Source: Cupriavidus respiraculi
GTDB lineage: Bacteria; Pseudomonadota; Gammaproteobacteria; Burkholderiales; Burkholderiaceae
DNA length: 64,000 bases
NCBI RefSeq assembly: GCF_914271545.1
Contig: NZ_CAJZAH010000009.1
Coordinates: 62,001-126,000 of the forward strand
Direction of reading: 5' to 3'
The notes below the pieces were generated by a model. That model worked only from the letters and a program-made list of their open reading frames with translations, had not been told where the DNA came from and made no database searches. Shown here piece by piece: positions 1 to 9,300 of this stretch; the first letter of the stretch is position 1, and every line of letters starts with the position of its first letter. Both the position numbers and the translations under genes were made by a program.

Positions 1-282
1 GGTGCGTTCGGTATTGCCCAGCACCTTGCGCACGAACACGGTCATCTGGTCCGTCGCCGGCGCCTGCTGCTGCTGGCTTGCCTCGGGATAGGGATCGGAG
101 CCTTGCAGCGCCGAGCCGCCCTGCAGGATGACGGTGGGATCGATGCCGAAGAAGTAGGCGGCGGCAAGCGCGACGATGAGGGTGCCGACGCCGATGGTCT
201 TGCCGCCACCGAAGCCTCCGCCAAATCCGCCGCCGCGGCGGTCCTCTACGTGCTGGCTTTCGGCTTCGTCGTCGAGACGCAT
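1..282 (-). CDS. YpfJ-type putative neutral zinc metallopeptidase, N-terminal part (cut by window edge)
   Basis: The visible 94 residues begin MRLDDEAESQHVEDRRG, followed by a glycine-rich stretch, one hydrophobic segment (about residues 31-46) ending in YFFGIDPTVIL, and a Gln/Pro linker. This opening (charged MRLDD start, Gly-rich run, single membrane anchor) is the hallmark of the YpfJ/KPN_02809 family of membrane-anchored neutral zinc metallopeptidases. The catalytic HExxH part would lie off the left edge and is not visible, so function rests only on the N-terminus. The reading frame is open to base 1. The start ATG is at 282-280. It lies 97 bp downstream of the pyk stop on the same strand, so it may be the last gene transcribed from the glyoxylate operon or have its own promoter. 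Confidence 0.75.
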   Translation of the reverse strand, partial: MRLDDEAESQHVEDRRGGGFGGGFGGGKTIGVGTLIVALAAAYFFGIDPTVILQGGSALQGSDPYPEASQQQQAPATDQMTVFVRKVLGNTERT

Positions 283-379
283 GATGGCTCCGCAATGGTG
301 ATCGATCGCGGCACCAGGGATGAGCGGGCCGCAAGGCGCTGCCCAGTATAGCAACGGCGCTCCGCGCGCCCGCGTCCGG

Positions 380-1858
380 TCAGGCCGTCAGCGCGTCCAC
401 GGGTTCGCTGGCCGGCGCCGCGGCGGCCGGCGTACCGGCCGCGCCGCCCACCTCGGCCACGCGCAGCAGATTGGTGGTGCCGCCCTGGCCGAACGGCATG
501 CCGGCGGCGATGGTGATCTGGTCTCCCGGCGCGGCATAGCCCTCGGCCAGCGCCGCGCGGGACGCGGCCTCCACCATCTCGTCGACGCTGCGCACATCGG
601 GGCTGACCGTGGAATGCACACCCCACGCGAGCGCAAGCCGCCGGGCGATTTCCAGGTTGGGCGTGATGCTGACGATGGGCGCGTGGGGCCGCTCGCGCGC
701 GGCGCGCAGCGCGGTGGCGCCCGACGAGGTATAGGCGACGGTGGCGACCGCGCCGATGATCTGCGTGACTTCGCGCAGCGCGGCGCAGATCGCGTCCTGC
801 CGGGTGGACAGTGGCGCTTCGTGCTGCGCATCGAGCAGGTTGCGGTACAGCGGGTCGCGTTCGACCTCGGCGATGATGCGGTCCATCATCGCCACCGCGG
901 GCACCGGATGGCGGCCGTTGGCCGACTCGGCCGACAGCATCACGGCATCGGCGCCGTCATAGATCGCGGTGGCCACGTCGGAGGCCTCGGCACGTGTGGG
1001 CACCGGCGCGTCGATCATCGATTCGAGCATCTGCGTGGCGACGACCACGGGTTTGCCGAGCTGGCGGCACACGCGCAGGATGCGCTTCTGCACGCCCGGC
1101 ACGCGCTCGGGCGGCAGCTCGACGCCGAGGTCGCCGCGGGCGACCATTACCGCGTCCGAGACGCGCACGATCTCGTCGAGCTGCTGCAGCGCCGCGGGCT
1201 TCTCGATCTTGGACAGCACGCCGGCGCGCGTGCCGACGATCTCGCGCGCCTGCACCACATCGGCGGCGCGCTGCACGAAGGACAGCGCGATCCAGTCCGC
1301 GCCCAGCGACAGCGCGAAGTCCAGGTCGGCGCGGTCCTTGGCGGTCAGCGCGGGGATCGGCACCACGGCGTCGGGCACGTTGACGCCCTTGCGGTCCGAC
1401 AGCGTGCCGTGGTTGACCACGCGCGTGACGATGCTGCCGCTGGCCACCGTCTCGATGCGCAGCTGGACCTTGCCATCGTCGATCAGCAACGACTGGCCGG
1501 GCGCGGCCACGCTGAACAGCTCGGCGTGCGGCAGATGCACCCGGCGCCCGTCGCCGGGCGTGGGGTCGCTGTCGAGCACGAAGACGTCGCCCGCGCGCAG
1601 GCCGACCTTGCCGGCGGCGAAGGTGCCGATGCGCAGCTTGGGCCCCTGCAGGTCGGCCAGCACCGCGATGGGCCGTCCGGCCTCGGCCTCCACCTGCCGC
1701 ACGGCGAGGTAGCGCTTGCGGTGATCGTCGTGCGTGCCATGGCTGAAGTTGAGCCGGAACACGTCGGCGCCCGCCTCGAACAGCTGGCGGATCACCGCGA
1801 TATCGGAACTGGCCGGACCGAGCGTGGCGACGATCTTGGCTTTGCGGTGGCGTCTCAT
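380..1858 (-). CDS. pyk: pyruvate kinase
   Basis: 492 residues, normal length for pyruvate kinase, which makes pyruvate and ATP from phosphoenolpyruvate and ADP in the cytoplasm. Visible family signatures: KIVATLGPAS at 8-17, NFSHGTHDDH at 37-46 (substrate and potassium site), SKIEKP with the catalytic lysine near 218, MVARGDLGVE at 238-247 and QMLES at 276-280. A longer reading frame starts 23 codons upstream, but the ATG at 1858 is preceded by a clear GAGGAG ribosome site and begins directly with the conserved MRRHRKAKIVATLG, so 1858 is chosen. It follows ttuD on the same strand (73 bp gap) and finishes the route glyoxylate to glycerate to pyruvate begun by gcl, hyi, glxR and ttuD. Which isoenzyme (pykA or pykF type) cannot be told here. 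Confidence 0.96.
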   Translation of the reverse strand: MRRHRKAKIVATLGPASSDIAVIRQLFEAGADVFRLNFSHGTHDDHRKRYLAVRQVEAEAGRPIAVLADLQGPKLRIGTFAAGKVGLRAGDVFVLDSDPTPGDGRRVHLPHAELFSVAAPGQSLLIDDGKVQLRIETVASGSIVTRVVNHGTLSDRKGVNVPDAVVPIPALTAKDRADLDFALSLGADWIALSFVQRAADVVQAREIVGTRAGVLSKIEKPAALQQLDEIVRVSDAVMVARGDLGVELPPERVPGVQKRILRVCRQLGKPVVVATQMLESMIDAPVPTRAEASDVATAIYDGADAVMLSAESANGRHPVPAVAMMDRIIAEVERDPLYRNLLDAQHEAPLSTRQDAICAALREVTQIIGAVATVAYTSSGATALRAARERPHAPIVSITPNLEIARRLALAWGVHSTVSPDVRSVDEMVEAASRAALAEGYAAPGDQITIAAGMPFGQGGTTNLLRVAEVGGAAGTPAAAAPASEPVDALTA

Positions 1859-1895
1859 GTGTTTCTCCTCGTTCTTTCGTGCAGGCGGGGGGCGG

Positions 1896-1938
1896 GCGCT
1901 CACGCGCTCAGGCGCTCTTGCGCTCACGCGCTCAGGCG
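1896..1938. repeat. 24-bp-spaced direct repeat at the ttuD-pyk junction
   Basis: The 19-mer GCGCTCACGCGCTCAGGCG occurs at 1896-1914 and again at 1920-1938, separated by CTCTT. The second copy runs over the ttuD stop codon. It looks like a small tandem duplication in the gap between the two genes; no function is evident. Confidence 0.6.
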
Positions 1939-3239
1939 ATCAGGATCGCGCGGAAATCGTTGACGTTGGTACGGGTGGGGCCCGTGGCGACCAGATCGTC
2001 CAGCGCCGCGAAGAACCCGTAGCCATCGTTGTTGGCCAGGTGCGCGCGCGCGGACAGGCCGCGGGCCGATGCGCGCACCAGCGTGTCGGGCGCCAGCAGC
2101 GCGCCGGCATTGTCTTCGGAGCCGTCGATGCCGTCGGTATCCGCCGCGATCGCATGCACGCCGGGCAGGCCGTCGAGCGCCACGGCCAGCCCCAGCAGGA
2201 ATTCCGCGTTGCGGCCGCCCCGTCCCTTGCCGCGCACCGTGACCGTGGTCTCGCCGCCCGACAGCAGCACGCAAGGCTTGCCGAACGGCTGCCCGTGCCG
2301 GGCGACCTGCCTCGCGATGGCGGCATGCACCTGCGCGACATCGCGCGCCTCGCCCTCGATGCAGTCCGACAGCACATGGGCCTCGAAACCCAGCGCGCGC
2401 GCGTGCGCGGCGGCCGCCTGCAGCGCGTCCTGCGCGGTGGCCAGCGTTACGCTGCGATGGCCGGCGAAGCGCGGATCGCCCGGCTTGGGCGTTTCGCCCG
2501 CGCCGCTCTCCAGATGCGCCCGCACGTTGGCGGGCAGCGCGATGCCGTACTTGGCGACCACGGCCAGCGCGTCGGCACAGGTGGTGGCGTCGGGCAGCGT
2601 GGGGCCGCTGGCGATCAGTGTCGGATCGTCGCCGGGGATGTCGGAGATCAGCAGCGTCTCGACGCGGGCGGGCGCGCACAGCAGCGCGAGCCGTCCGCCC
2701 TTGAGCGCGGACAGGTGCTTGCGCACGCAGTTCATCTCGCCGATGTTGGCGCCGCTGCGCAGCAGCGCCTGGTTGACCGCCTGCTTGTCGGCCAGCGTGA
2801 TGCCCTCGGCGGGCGCGGCCAGCAGCGCCGAGCCGCCGCCGGAGATCAGGCACAGCACCAGATCGTCCGGGCCCAGCCCGCGCACCATCTGCACCATGCG
2901 CTGCGCGGCGCGCTGGCCGGCTTCGTCCGGCACCGGATGCGCGGCCTCGACGACCTCGATGCGCTCGCACGGCGCGCCGTGGCCGTAGCGCGTGACCACC
3001 AGGCCGGACAGCTCGCCCCGCCAGCGCGACTCCACCGCGCGCGCCATCGCGGCCGCGGCCTTGCCGGCGCCGATCACCACGGTGCGCCCTTTGGGCGGAG
3101 CGGGCAGATGGGGCGGCAGGCAGTTGGCCGGACTGACGGTGGCGACCGCGACGTCGAACAGCGCGCGCAGCAGCGTGCGCGGATCGGCGGAGGCGGGGCG
3201 TTGGGGCGTGAGCAGGGCGACGTGGGCGTCGGAGTGCAT
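1932..3239 (-). CDS. ttuD: glycerate 2-kinase, MOFRL family (TtuD/GckA type)
   Basis: 435 residues. The family phosphorylates D-glycerate to 2-phosphoglycerate (called hydroxypyruvate reductase TtuD in older annotations). The N-terminal half has the glycine motif VVIGAGKAAAAMARAVE near 53-69 and an ISGGGSALL loop; the C-terminal half is the MOFRL domain with LLSGGETTVTVRGKGRGGRN and the acidic ADTDGIDGSEDNAGA motif. It lies between glxR and pyk in the same orientation, the right place to take glycerate made by GlxR into lower glycolysis. Assignment as kinase rather than reductase follows from family knowledge, not from anything unique here. The stop codon sits inside a short direct repeat. 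Confidence 0.93.
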   Translation of the reverse strand: MHSDAHVALLTPQRPASADPRTLLRALFDVAVATVSPANCLPPHLPAPPKGRTVVIGAGKAAAAMARAVESRWRGELSGLVVTRYGHGAPCERIEVVEAAHPVPDEAGQRAAQRMVQMVRGLGPDDLVLCLISGGGSALLAAPAEGITLADKQAVNQALLRSGANIGEMNCVRKHLSALKGGRLALLCAPARVETLLISDIPGDDPTLIASGPTLPDATTCADALAVVAKYGIALPANVRAHLESGAGETPKPGDPRFAGHRSVTLATAQDALQAAAAHARALGFEAHVLSDCIEGEARDVAQVHAAIARQVARHGQPFGKPCVLLSGGETTVTVRGKGRGGRNAEFLLGLAVALDGLPGVHAIAADTDGIDGSEDNAGALLAPDTLVRASARGLSARAHLANNDGYGFFAALDDLVATGPTRTNVNDFRAILIA

Positions 3240-3306
3240 GGGCGGTCCTGGACGGCGTGCGCCGCCCGCGCCCGGCGCGACTGGCGCGGGCGCGGGCGAA
3301 GCGCGC

Positions 3307-4221
3307 TTACTTGGCGATGGTGTGGTTGGACATGATCTCGATGGCGCGGCACAGCGCGGAGTGGTCCTGCTTGCCCAGACCGTTGGCGGCGCAGGCGTTG
3401 AACAGCTCCTGCGCGGTGGCGGTGTTGGGCAGCGACACGCCCAGCGCCTTGGCGCCCTGCAGCGCCAGGTTCAGGTCCTTCTGGTGCAGCTCGATGCGAA
3501 AGCCCGGATCGAAGGTGCGCTTGACCATGCGCTCGCCATGCACCTCGAGGATGCGCGACGAGGCGAAGCCGCCCATCAGCGCCTGCCTCACCTTGGCCGG
3601 ATCGGCGCCGGCCTTCGAGGCGAACAGCAGGGCCTCGGCCACGGCCTGGATGTTGAGCGCGACGATGATCTGGTTGGCCACCTTGGTGGTCTGGCCATCG
3701 CCGTTGCCGCCGACCAGCGTCACGTTCTTGCCCATCAGGTCGAACAGCGGCTTGACCTCGTCGAAGGCTTCCTTCGGGCCGCCGACCATGATGGTCAGCG
3801 TCGCGGCCTTGGCGCCCACCTCGCCGCCGGAGACCGGCGCGTCGAGATAGGCCGCGCCCAGCTTGTTGATGCGCGCGGCGAAGTCCTTGGTGGCGATGGG
3901 CGAGATCGAGCTCATGTCGACCACGATCTTGCTGTGCGAGGCCTCCTTGCCGGCGCTCTTCAAGGCGGCGGCGACGCCCTTGTCGGCGAACAGCACGGCT
4001 TCGACATGCGGGGTGTCCGGCACCATGATCACGACGATGTCGGCCCGCTTGGCCACTTCCTCGGCGCTGGTGCACACGGTCACGCCGGCATCGACCAGAT
4101 CGCGCGGGGCGGGGTTCACGTCGTGCACGAACAGCGTGTGGCCGGCGGCGCGCAGGTGCGCGGCCATGGGCGCGCCCATGATGCCCAGGCCGATGAAGCC
4201 GACGTTGCGTTGGTTTGCCAT
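3307..4221 (-). CDS. glxR: 2-hydroxy-3-oxopropionate (tartronate semialdehyde) reductase
   Basis: 304 residues. A beta-hydroxyacid dehydrogenase that reduces tartronate semialdehyde, the product of Gcl, to D-glycerate with NAD(P)H. Visible features: Rossmann motif GLGIMG at 11-16, the substrate-binding signature DAPVSGG at 127-133, and the catalytic lysine K180 in TTKVANQ. The frame is open 37 codons further upstream, but the ATG at 4221 has the ribosome site AAAGGAGAAAC and begins at the conserved N-terminus, so it is used. It sits between hyi and ttuD on the same strand. The 231-bp gap upstream carries GC-rich hairpins that might separate its transcript from hyi. Confidence 0.95.
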   Translation of the reverse strand: MANQRNVGFIGLGIMGAPMAAHLRAAGHTLFVHDVNPAPRDLVDAGVTVCTSAEEVAKRADIVVIMVPDTPHVEAVLFADKGVAAALKSAGKEASHSKIVVDMSSISPIATKDFAARINKLGAAYLDAPVSGGEVGAKAATLTIMVGGPKEAFDEVKPLFDLMGKNVTLVGGNGDGQTTKVANQIIVALNIQAVAEALLFASKAGADPAKVRQALMGGFASSRILEVHGERMVKRTFDPGFRIELHQKDLNLALQGAKALGVSLPNTATAQELFNACAANGLGKQDHSALCRAIEIMSNHTIAK

Positions 4222-4337
4222 TTGGGTTTCTCCTTTGGTGTTGTGTGATGTTTTTCGCTTGCGCCGTGGGGAAGGGCGATGGGCGATGGCGGTTCGATTG
4301 CGGTTTGCGCTCTTGCGGGCGGTCACCCTCACCCCCG

Positions 4338-4427
4338 CCCCTCTCCCGCTGGCGAGAGAGGGGAGAAGACCGCCGCGGTGTAGTCATTCGCGCTTGGTGT
4401 TCCCCTGTCCCCGCATGGGGAGAGGGG
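4338..4427. repeat. paired GC-rich hairpins (REP-like) between hyi and glxR
   Basis: Two CCCCTCTC/GAGAGGGG-type inverted repeats: a perfect 8-bp stem at 4338-4345 with 4356-4363, and a related element (CCCCTGTCCCC ... GGGGAGAGGGG) at 4402-4427. The motif resembles short palindromic elements scattered through proteobacterial genomes. It lies in the only sizeable gap of the gcl operon and could act as mRNA-stabilising or attenuating structure; that is inference. Confidence 0.55.
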
Positions 4428-4452
4428 CGCACACCTTCGCGTCAGTGATGCT

Positions 4453-5235
4453 TTACCGAACCCCGAACTGGTCGCGCCATCCCAGGCCGGCTTCGGTGCC
4501 GGCACGCGGCTTGTATTCGCAGCCGACCCAACCCGTGTAGCCGATCTCGTCCAGCCACTGGAACAGGAAGGCATAGTTCAGCTCGCCGGTGCCCGGTTCG
4601 TTGCGTCCCGGGTTGTCGGCCAGCTGCACATGGCGAATGCGCGGCAACTGGGCCTTGAGCGTGGCGGCGATCTCGCCCTCCATGCGCTGCATGTGATAGA
4701 TGTCGTACTGCACGAACAGGTTGGGCGCGTTGACCTGTTCGATCAGCGCCAGCGCCTGCTGGGTGCGCGACAGGAAGAAGCCCGGGATATCGAACGTGTT
4801 GATCGGCTCGATCAGCAGGTCGATCTGCTCGGCCGCCAGCGCTCCGGCCGCGAAGCGCAGGTTCTCCACCAGCGTCTCGTGCGCCTGCTCGCGCCGCGCG
4901 TCGGCGGGCGCGATGCCGACCAGGCAGTTCAGCTGGCGCACGCCGAGCACCTTGGCGTACTTGATGGCCTCGCCCACGCCGTCCTGGAATTCGGCGACGC
5001 GGTTGGGGTGGCATGCGATGCCGCGTTCGCCGGCGTCCCAGTTGCCGGCCGGCAGGTTGTGCAGCACCAGGTCGAGCTGGAAGCGGTTGAGCCGGTCGGC
5101 GATCTGGTCGGCGTGGAAGGCGTAGGGAAAGAGGAACTCGACGCCCCGAAAGCCGGCGCGCGCGGCGGCTTCGAAGCGGTCGAGAAAGCCGACCTCGTTG
5201 AACAGCATGGTGAGATTGGCGGCGAGCTTGGGCAT
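4453..5235 (-). CDS. hyi: hydroxypyruvate isomerase
   Basis: 260 residues, the usual length of Hyi, an AP-endonuclease-2-like TIM barrel that interconverts hydroxypyruvate and tartronate semialdehyde. Begins MPKLAANLTMLFNEVGFLDRF and contains GFRGVEFLFPYAF, the metal-ligand strands LLIEPINTFDIPGFFL and QYDIYHMQ, and VGCEYKPRAGTEAGLGW near the C-terminus, all characteristic. It lies 50 bp downstream of gcl on the same strand, the standard gcl-hyi pairing of glyoxylate operons. Confidence 0.95.
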   Translation of the reverse strand: MPKLAANLTMLFNEVGFLDRFEAAARAGFRGVEFLFPYAFHADQIADRLNRFQLDLVLHNLPAGNWDAGERGIACHPNRVAEFQDGVGEAIKYAKVLGVRQLNCLVGIAPADARREQAHETLVENLRFAAGALAAEQIDLLIEPINTFDIPGFFLSRTQQALALIEQVNAPNLFVQYDIYHMQRMEGEIAATLKAQLPRIRHVQLADNPGRNEPGTGELNYAFLFQWLDEIGYTGWVGCEYKPRAGTEAGLGWRDQFGVR

Positions 5236-5285
5236 CGATGATCTCCGTATCGTAGTGAGCTAAGGGAAGCGGGGGCGGGGCGGAC

Positions 5286-7070
<1,785 letters not shown>

Positions 7071-7114
7071 GTCCTGTCTCCAATCGTGGTGGGTCTTGAC
7101 GTTGGAGACGATGC

Positions 7115-7139
7115 TATTCCCGCGCCCCGGCTGGGATAA
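7115..7139. promoter_or_regulatory. possible LysR-type operator between gcl and its divergent regulator
   Basis: TATTCCC at 7115-7121 faces GGGATAA at 7133-7139 with an 11-base spacer, an imperfect dyad of the general T-N11-A type bound by LysR regulators, in the 169-bp divergent region. The match is partial and not unique in so GC-rich a region, so this is a weak call. Confidence 0.3.
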
Positions 7140-7239
7140 AGGGCCGTCGCATCAGTTGATTCGATACCGCAGGTTTGCAATGATGGCGGCGAGGCGCACG
7201 GGCGACAGGCGCACAATGGCGTGGGGGAGAGCGGACGAC

Positions 7240-8160
7240 ATGGACAAGTTCAAGCAGATCGAGGCGTTCATCGCGGTGGTGGAGCACGGCAGCATGGCGG
7301 CCGCCGCGCTGACCCAGGGCGTGACGCCGGTGATGGTGGGGCGACGCATCAATGCGCTGGAGGCGCGCGTGGGCGTCAAGCTGCTGCACCGCTCCACGCG
7401 GCGCATCGCCGTCACCGAGCAGGGCGCGGCCTTCATGGAGCAGTGCAAGAAGGCGCTGGCGGAGCTGGACCGCGCCGAAATGCTGATCGCCGAGGGACGC
7501 CACAAGGCCACCGGCCACCTGATCGTCTCGGCGCCCGCCGCGTTCGGCCGCAAGCACGTGGCGCCGCACGCGCCGGCCTTCCTCGCCAGCAATCCCGAAG
7601 TGAAGATCTCGTTCAACCTGACCGACCGCGTGGTCGACCTGGTGCGCGAGGGCTACGACCTGGGCATCCGCATCGGCGGTGCCATCGATCCGAACTTCGT
7701 CGCCATCAAGCTCGCCACCAACAAGCGGGTGGTGTGCGGCACGCCGGCCTACTTCGCGCGCCACGGCACGCCGCGCACGCTGGACGACCTTGCGCAGCAC
7801 AATTGCCTGGCGTTCAACCTGCAGGGCGGGCAGCAGCGCGGCTGGTACTTCAGCCAGAACGGCAAGACGGTGACCGTGCGCGTCGAGGGCAACCTCGACT
7901 GCAACGACGGCGAACTGCTGCACCGCTGGATGGGCGAGGGCCTGGGGCTGGGCTGGCGCTCGACCTGGGAGATCCTGCCGCAGCTCGAGAGCGGGGAGCT
8001 GATCACCGTGCTGGACGACTATGCGCTGCCCGACTACGACATCCTGGCCGTGTACCCGCAGCAGCGCCCGGTGCCCGCCAAGATCCGCTTCTTCATCGAA
8101 CACCTGAAGGCGCAGTTCGGCCAGCCCGGCTACTGGACCGGGCGCGCCGTGCCCGGCTAG
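7240..8160 (+). CDS. LysR-family transcriptional regulator, divergent from gcl
   Basis: 306 residues. The N-terminal winged helix-turn-helix covers about residues 1-60 (VEHGSMAAAALTQGVTPVMV then INALEARVGVKLLHRSTRRIA), followed by a periplasmic-binding-protein-like effector domain (about 90-295). The frame extends far upstream, but the ATG at 7240 follows GGGGGAGAG at a suitable distance and starts with MDKFKQIEAF, the usual LysR opening; an ATG at 7216 would add eight residues. Divergence from gcl suggests control of the glyoxylate operon, probably with an intermediate such as glyoxylate as signal; that is inference from position. Confidence 0.92.
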   Translation: MDKFKQIEAFIAVVEHGSMAAAALTQGVTPVMVGRRINALEARVGVKLLHRSTRRIAVTEQGAAFMEQCKKALAELDRAEMLIAEGRHKATGHLIVSAPAAFGRKHVAPHAPAFLASNPEVKISFNLTDRVVDLVREGYDLGIRIGGAIDPNFVAIKLATNKRVVCGTPAYFARHGTPRTLDDLAQHNCLAFNLQGGQQRGWYFSQNGKTVTVRVEGNLDCNDGELLHRWMGEGLGLGWRSTWEILPQLESGELITVLDDYALPDYDILAVYPQQRPVPAKIRFFIEHLKAQFGQPGYWTGRAVPG

Positions 8161-8162
8161 CG

Positions 8163-8534
8163 ATGGCGGGCTGGGCCGCCGATGCCGTGGTGCTGCTGCA
8201 CCTGGCCTTCATCGCCTTCGTGCTGGCTGGGGCCCTGCTCGCATTGCGCTGGCCGCGCATCGTCTGGCTGCATCTGCCGGCCGCGCTGTGGGGGGTGGTG
8301 GTGGAGTGGACGGGGTGGCTCTGTCCGCTGACGCCGCTGGAGAACGCGCTGCGGCGCGCGGCCGGCGAGCCTGGCTACGGCGGCGGCTTCGTCGAGCGCT
8401 ATATCGTGCCGCTGATCTATCCGGCGACGCTGACGCGCGACACGCAACTGGTGCTCGGCGCGGTGGTGCTGCTGGTCAACTTGGCCGCCTACGGCTTCGT
8501 CTATGCGCGATGGCGGCGCGGGCGGGGGCACTGA
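8163..8534 (+). CDS. DUF2784-type small membrane protein
   Basis: 123 residues. Three hydrophobic segments are visible (about 5-30, 37-52 and 97-117). The middle part, EWTGWLCPLTPLENALRRAAGEPGYGGGFVERY, matches what is known of DUF2784 proteins, whose function is not established. The ATG at 8163 lies two bases after the LysR stop codon, so the gene is probably co-transcribed and translationally coupled. No ribosome site of its own is evident apart from the end of the upstream gene. Confidence 0.8.
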   Translation: MAGWAADAVVLLHLAFIAFVLAGALLALRWPRIVWLHLPAALWGVVVEWTGWLCPLTPLENALRRAAGEPGYGGGFVERYIVPLIYPATLTRDTQLVLGAVVLLVNLAAYGFVYARWRRGRGH

Positions 8535-8557
8535 AGGGCGGGGTGGAGGCGGGCTGG

Positions 8558-9250
8558 TCAGGCCAGCAGCGCCGTCACCAGATCCTTGCCGCGCGCGGAG
8601 GAACCGTCATCCTCGAAATGCAGCGCGCCTTCGACATGGCCCAGATGGTCGACCATCAGCTGCACCGCACGCTCGACGTCGCCCGCGCGCGCAGCCTCGA
8701 TAAAGGCGCGGTGCTCGTCCGACGAGCAGGCGGCATCGCGGCGCGACTGGTACAGCATGGTGATGACCGCGCTGCGCATCGACAGCTCGCGCAGCATCTC
8801 TGTCAGCACCCCGTTGCCGACCACTTCCGCCAGCAGGATATGGAAGTCGCTCAGCAGCCGCGTGCGCAGTTGCGCATCGTTGCCGCCCAGCGCCTTCTTC
8901 TCCGCGGCCAGATGCTTGTCGATGCGCTTGTAGTCCGCCGCGGTTGCGCGCGCCACGAACTCGCGCGCCAGCGCGGACTCCAGGATGCGGCGCACCGCGA
9001 AGACATCCCGCGCCTCCTCGGCGCTGGGCTGCGCGACGAAGGCGCCCTTGTCGGGCACGATGCGAATTACCTTGTCCTTGGAGAGCATCAGCAGCGCGGC
9101 GCGGATCTTGGTACGGCTCACGCGATACACCGCCGCCAGGGCCTCCTCGCGCAGCTTGGTGCCGGGCGGCAGGCGGTGCGAAACGATGGCGCCGACGATA
9201 TCGTCGGCGATCGCTTCGGCGGTCATTGCAGGGTCGATGTGCTCGGGCAT
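8558..9250 (-). CDS. GntR-family regulator with FCD (FadR-type) effector domain
   Basis: 230 residues. The N-terminal winged helix (about 12-75: IADDIVGAIVSHRLPPGTKLREEALA then VSRTKIRAAL) is GntR; the helical C-terminus (about 85-215) contains the FCD pattern VRRILESALAREFV and SDFHILLAEVVGN with the metal-binding Asp/His residues and DEHRAFIEA. Such regulators respond to small carboxylates. It follows dctA by 50 bp on the same strand, so the two are probably one operon, and it probably controls the divergent promoter region upstream of dctA, where a TGCATA...TATGCA dyad lies. Confidence 0.9.
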   Translation of the reverse strand: MPEHIDPAMTAEAIADDIVGAIVSHRLPPGTKLREEALAAVYRVSRTKIRAALLMLSKDKVIRIVPDKGAFVAQPSAEEARDVFAVRRILESALAREFVARATAADYKRIDKHLAAEKKALGGNDAQLRTRLLSDFHILLAEVVGNGVLTEMLRELSMRSAVITMLYQSRRDAACSSDEHRAFIEAARAGDVERAVQLMVDHLGHVEGALHFEDDGSSARGKDLVTALLA

Positions 9251-9300
9251 GGGGCGAGTAGGGCGTCCCGCGCGAGGTGCGCAGGAAGGAATGCGAGATT

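Noticed and set aside
320-1963. 547-codon open frame on the plus strand opposite pyruvate kinase
   Set aside because: The minus-strand frame encodes an unmistakable pyruvate kinase; the other is a GC-rich shadow frame full of Arg, Gly, His and Ala.
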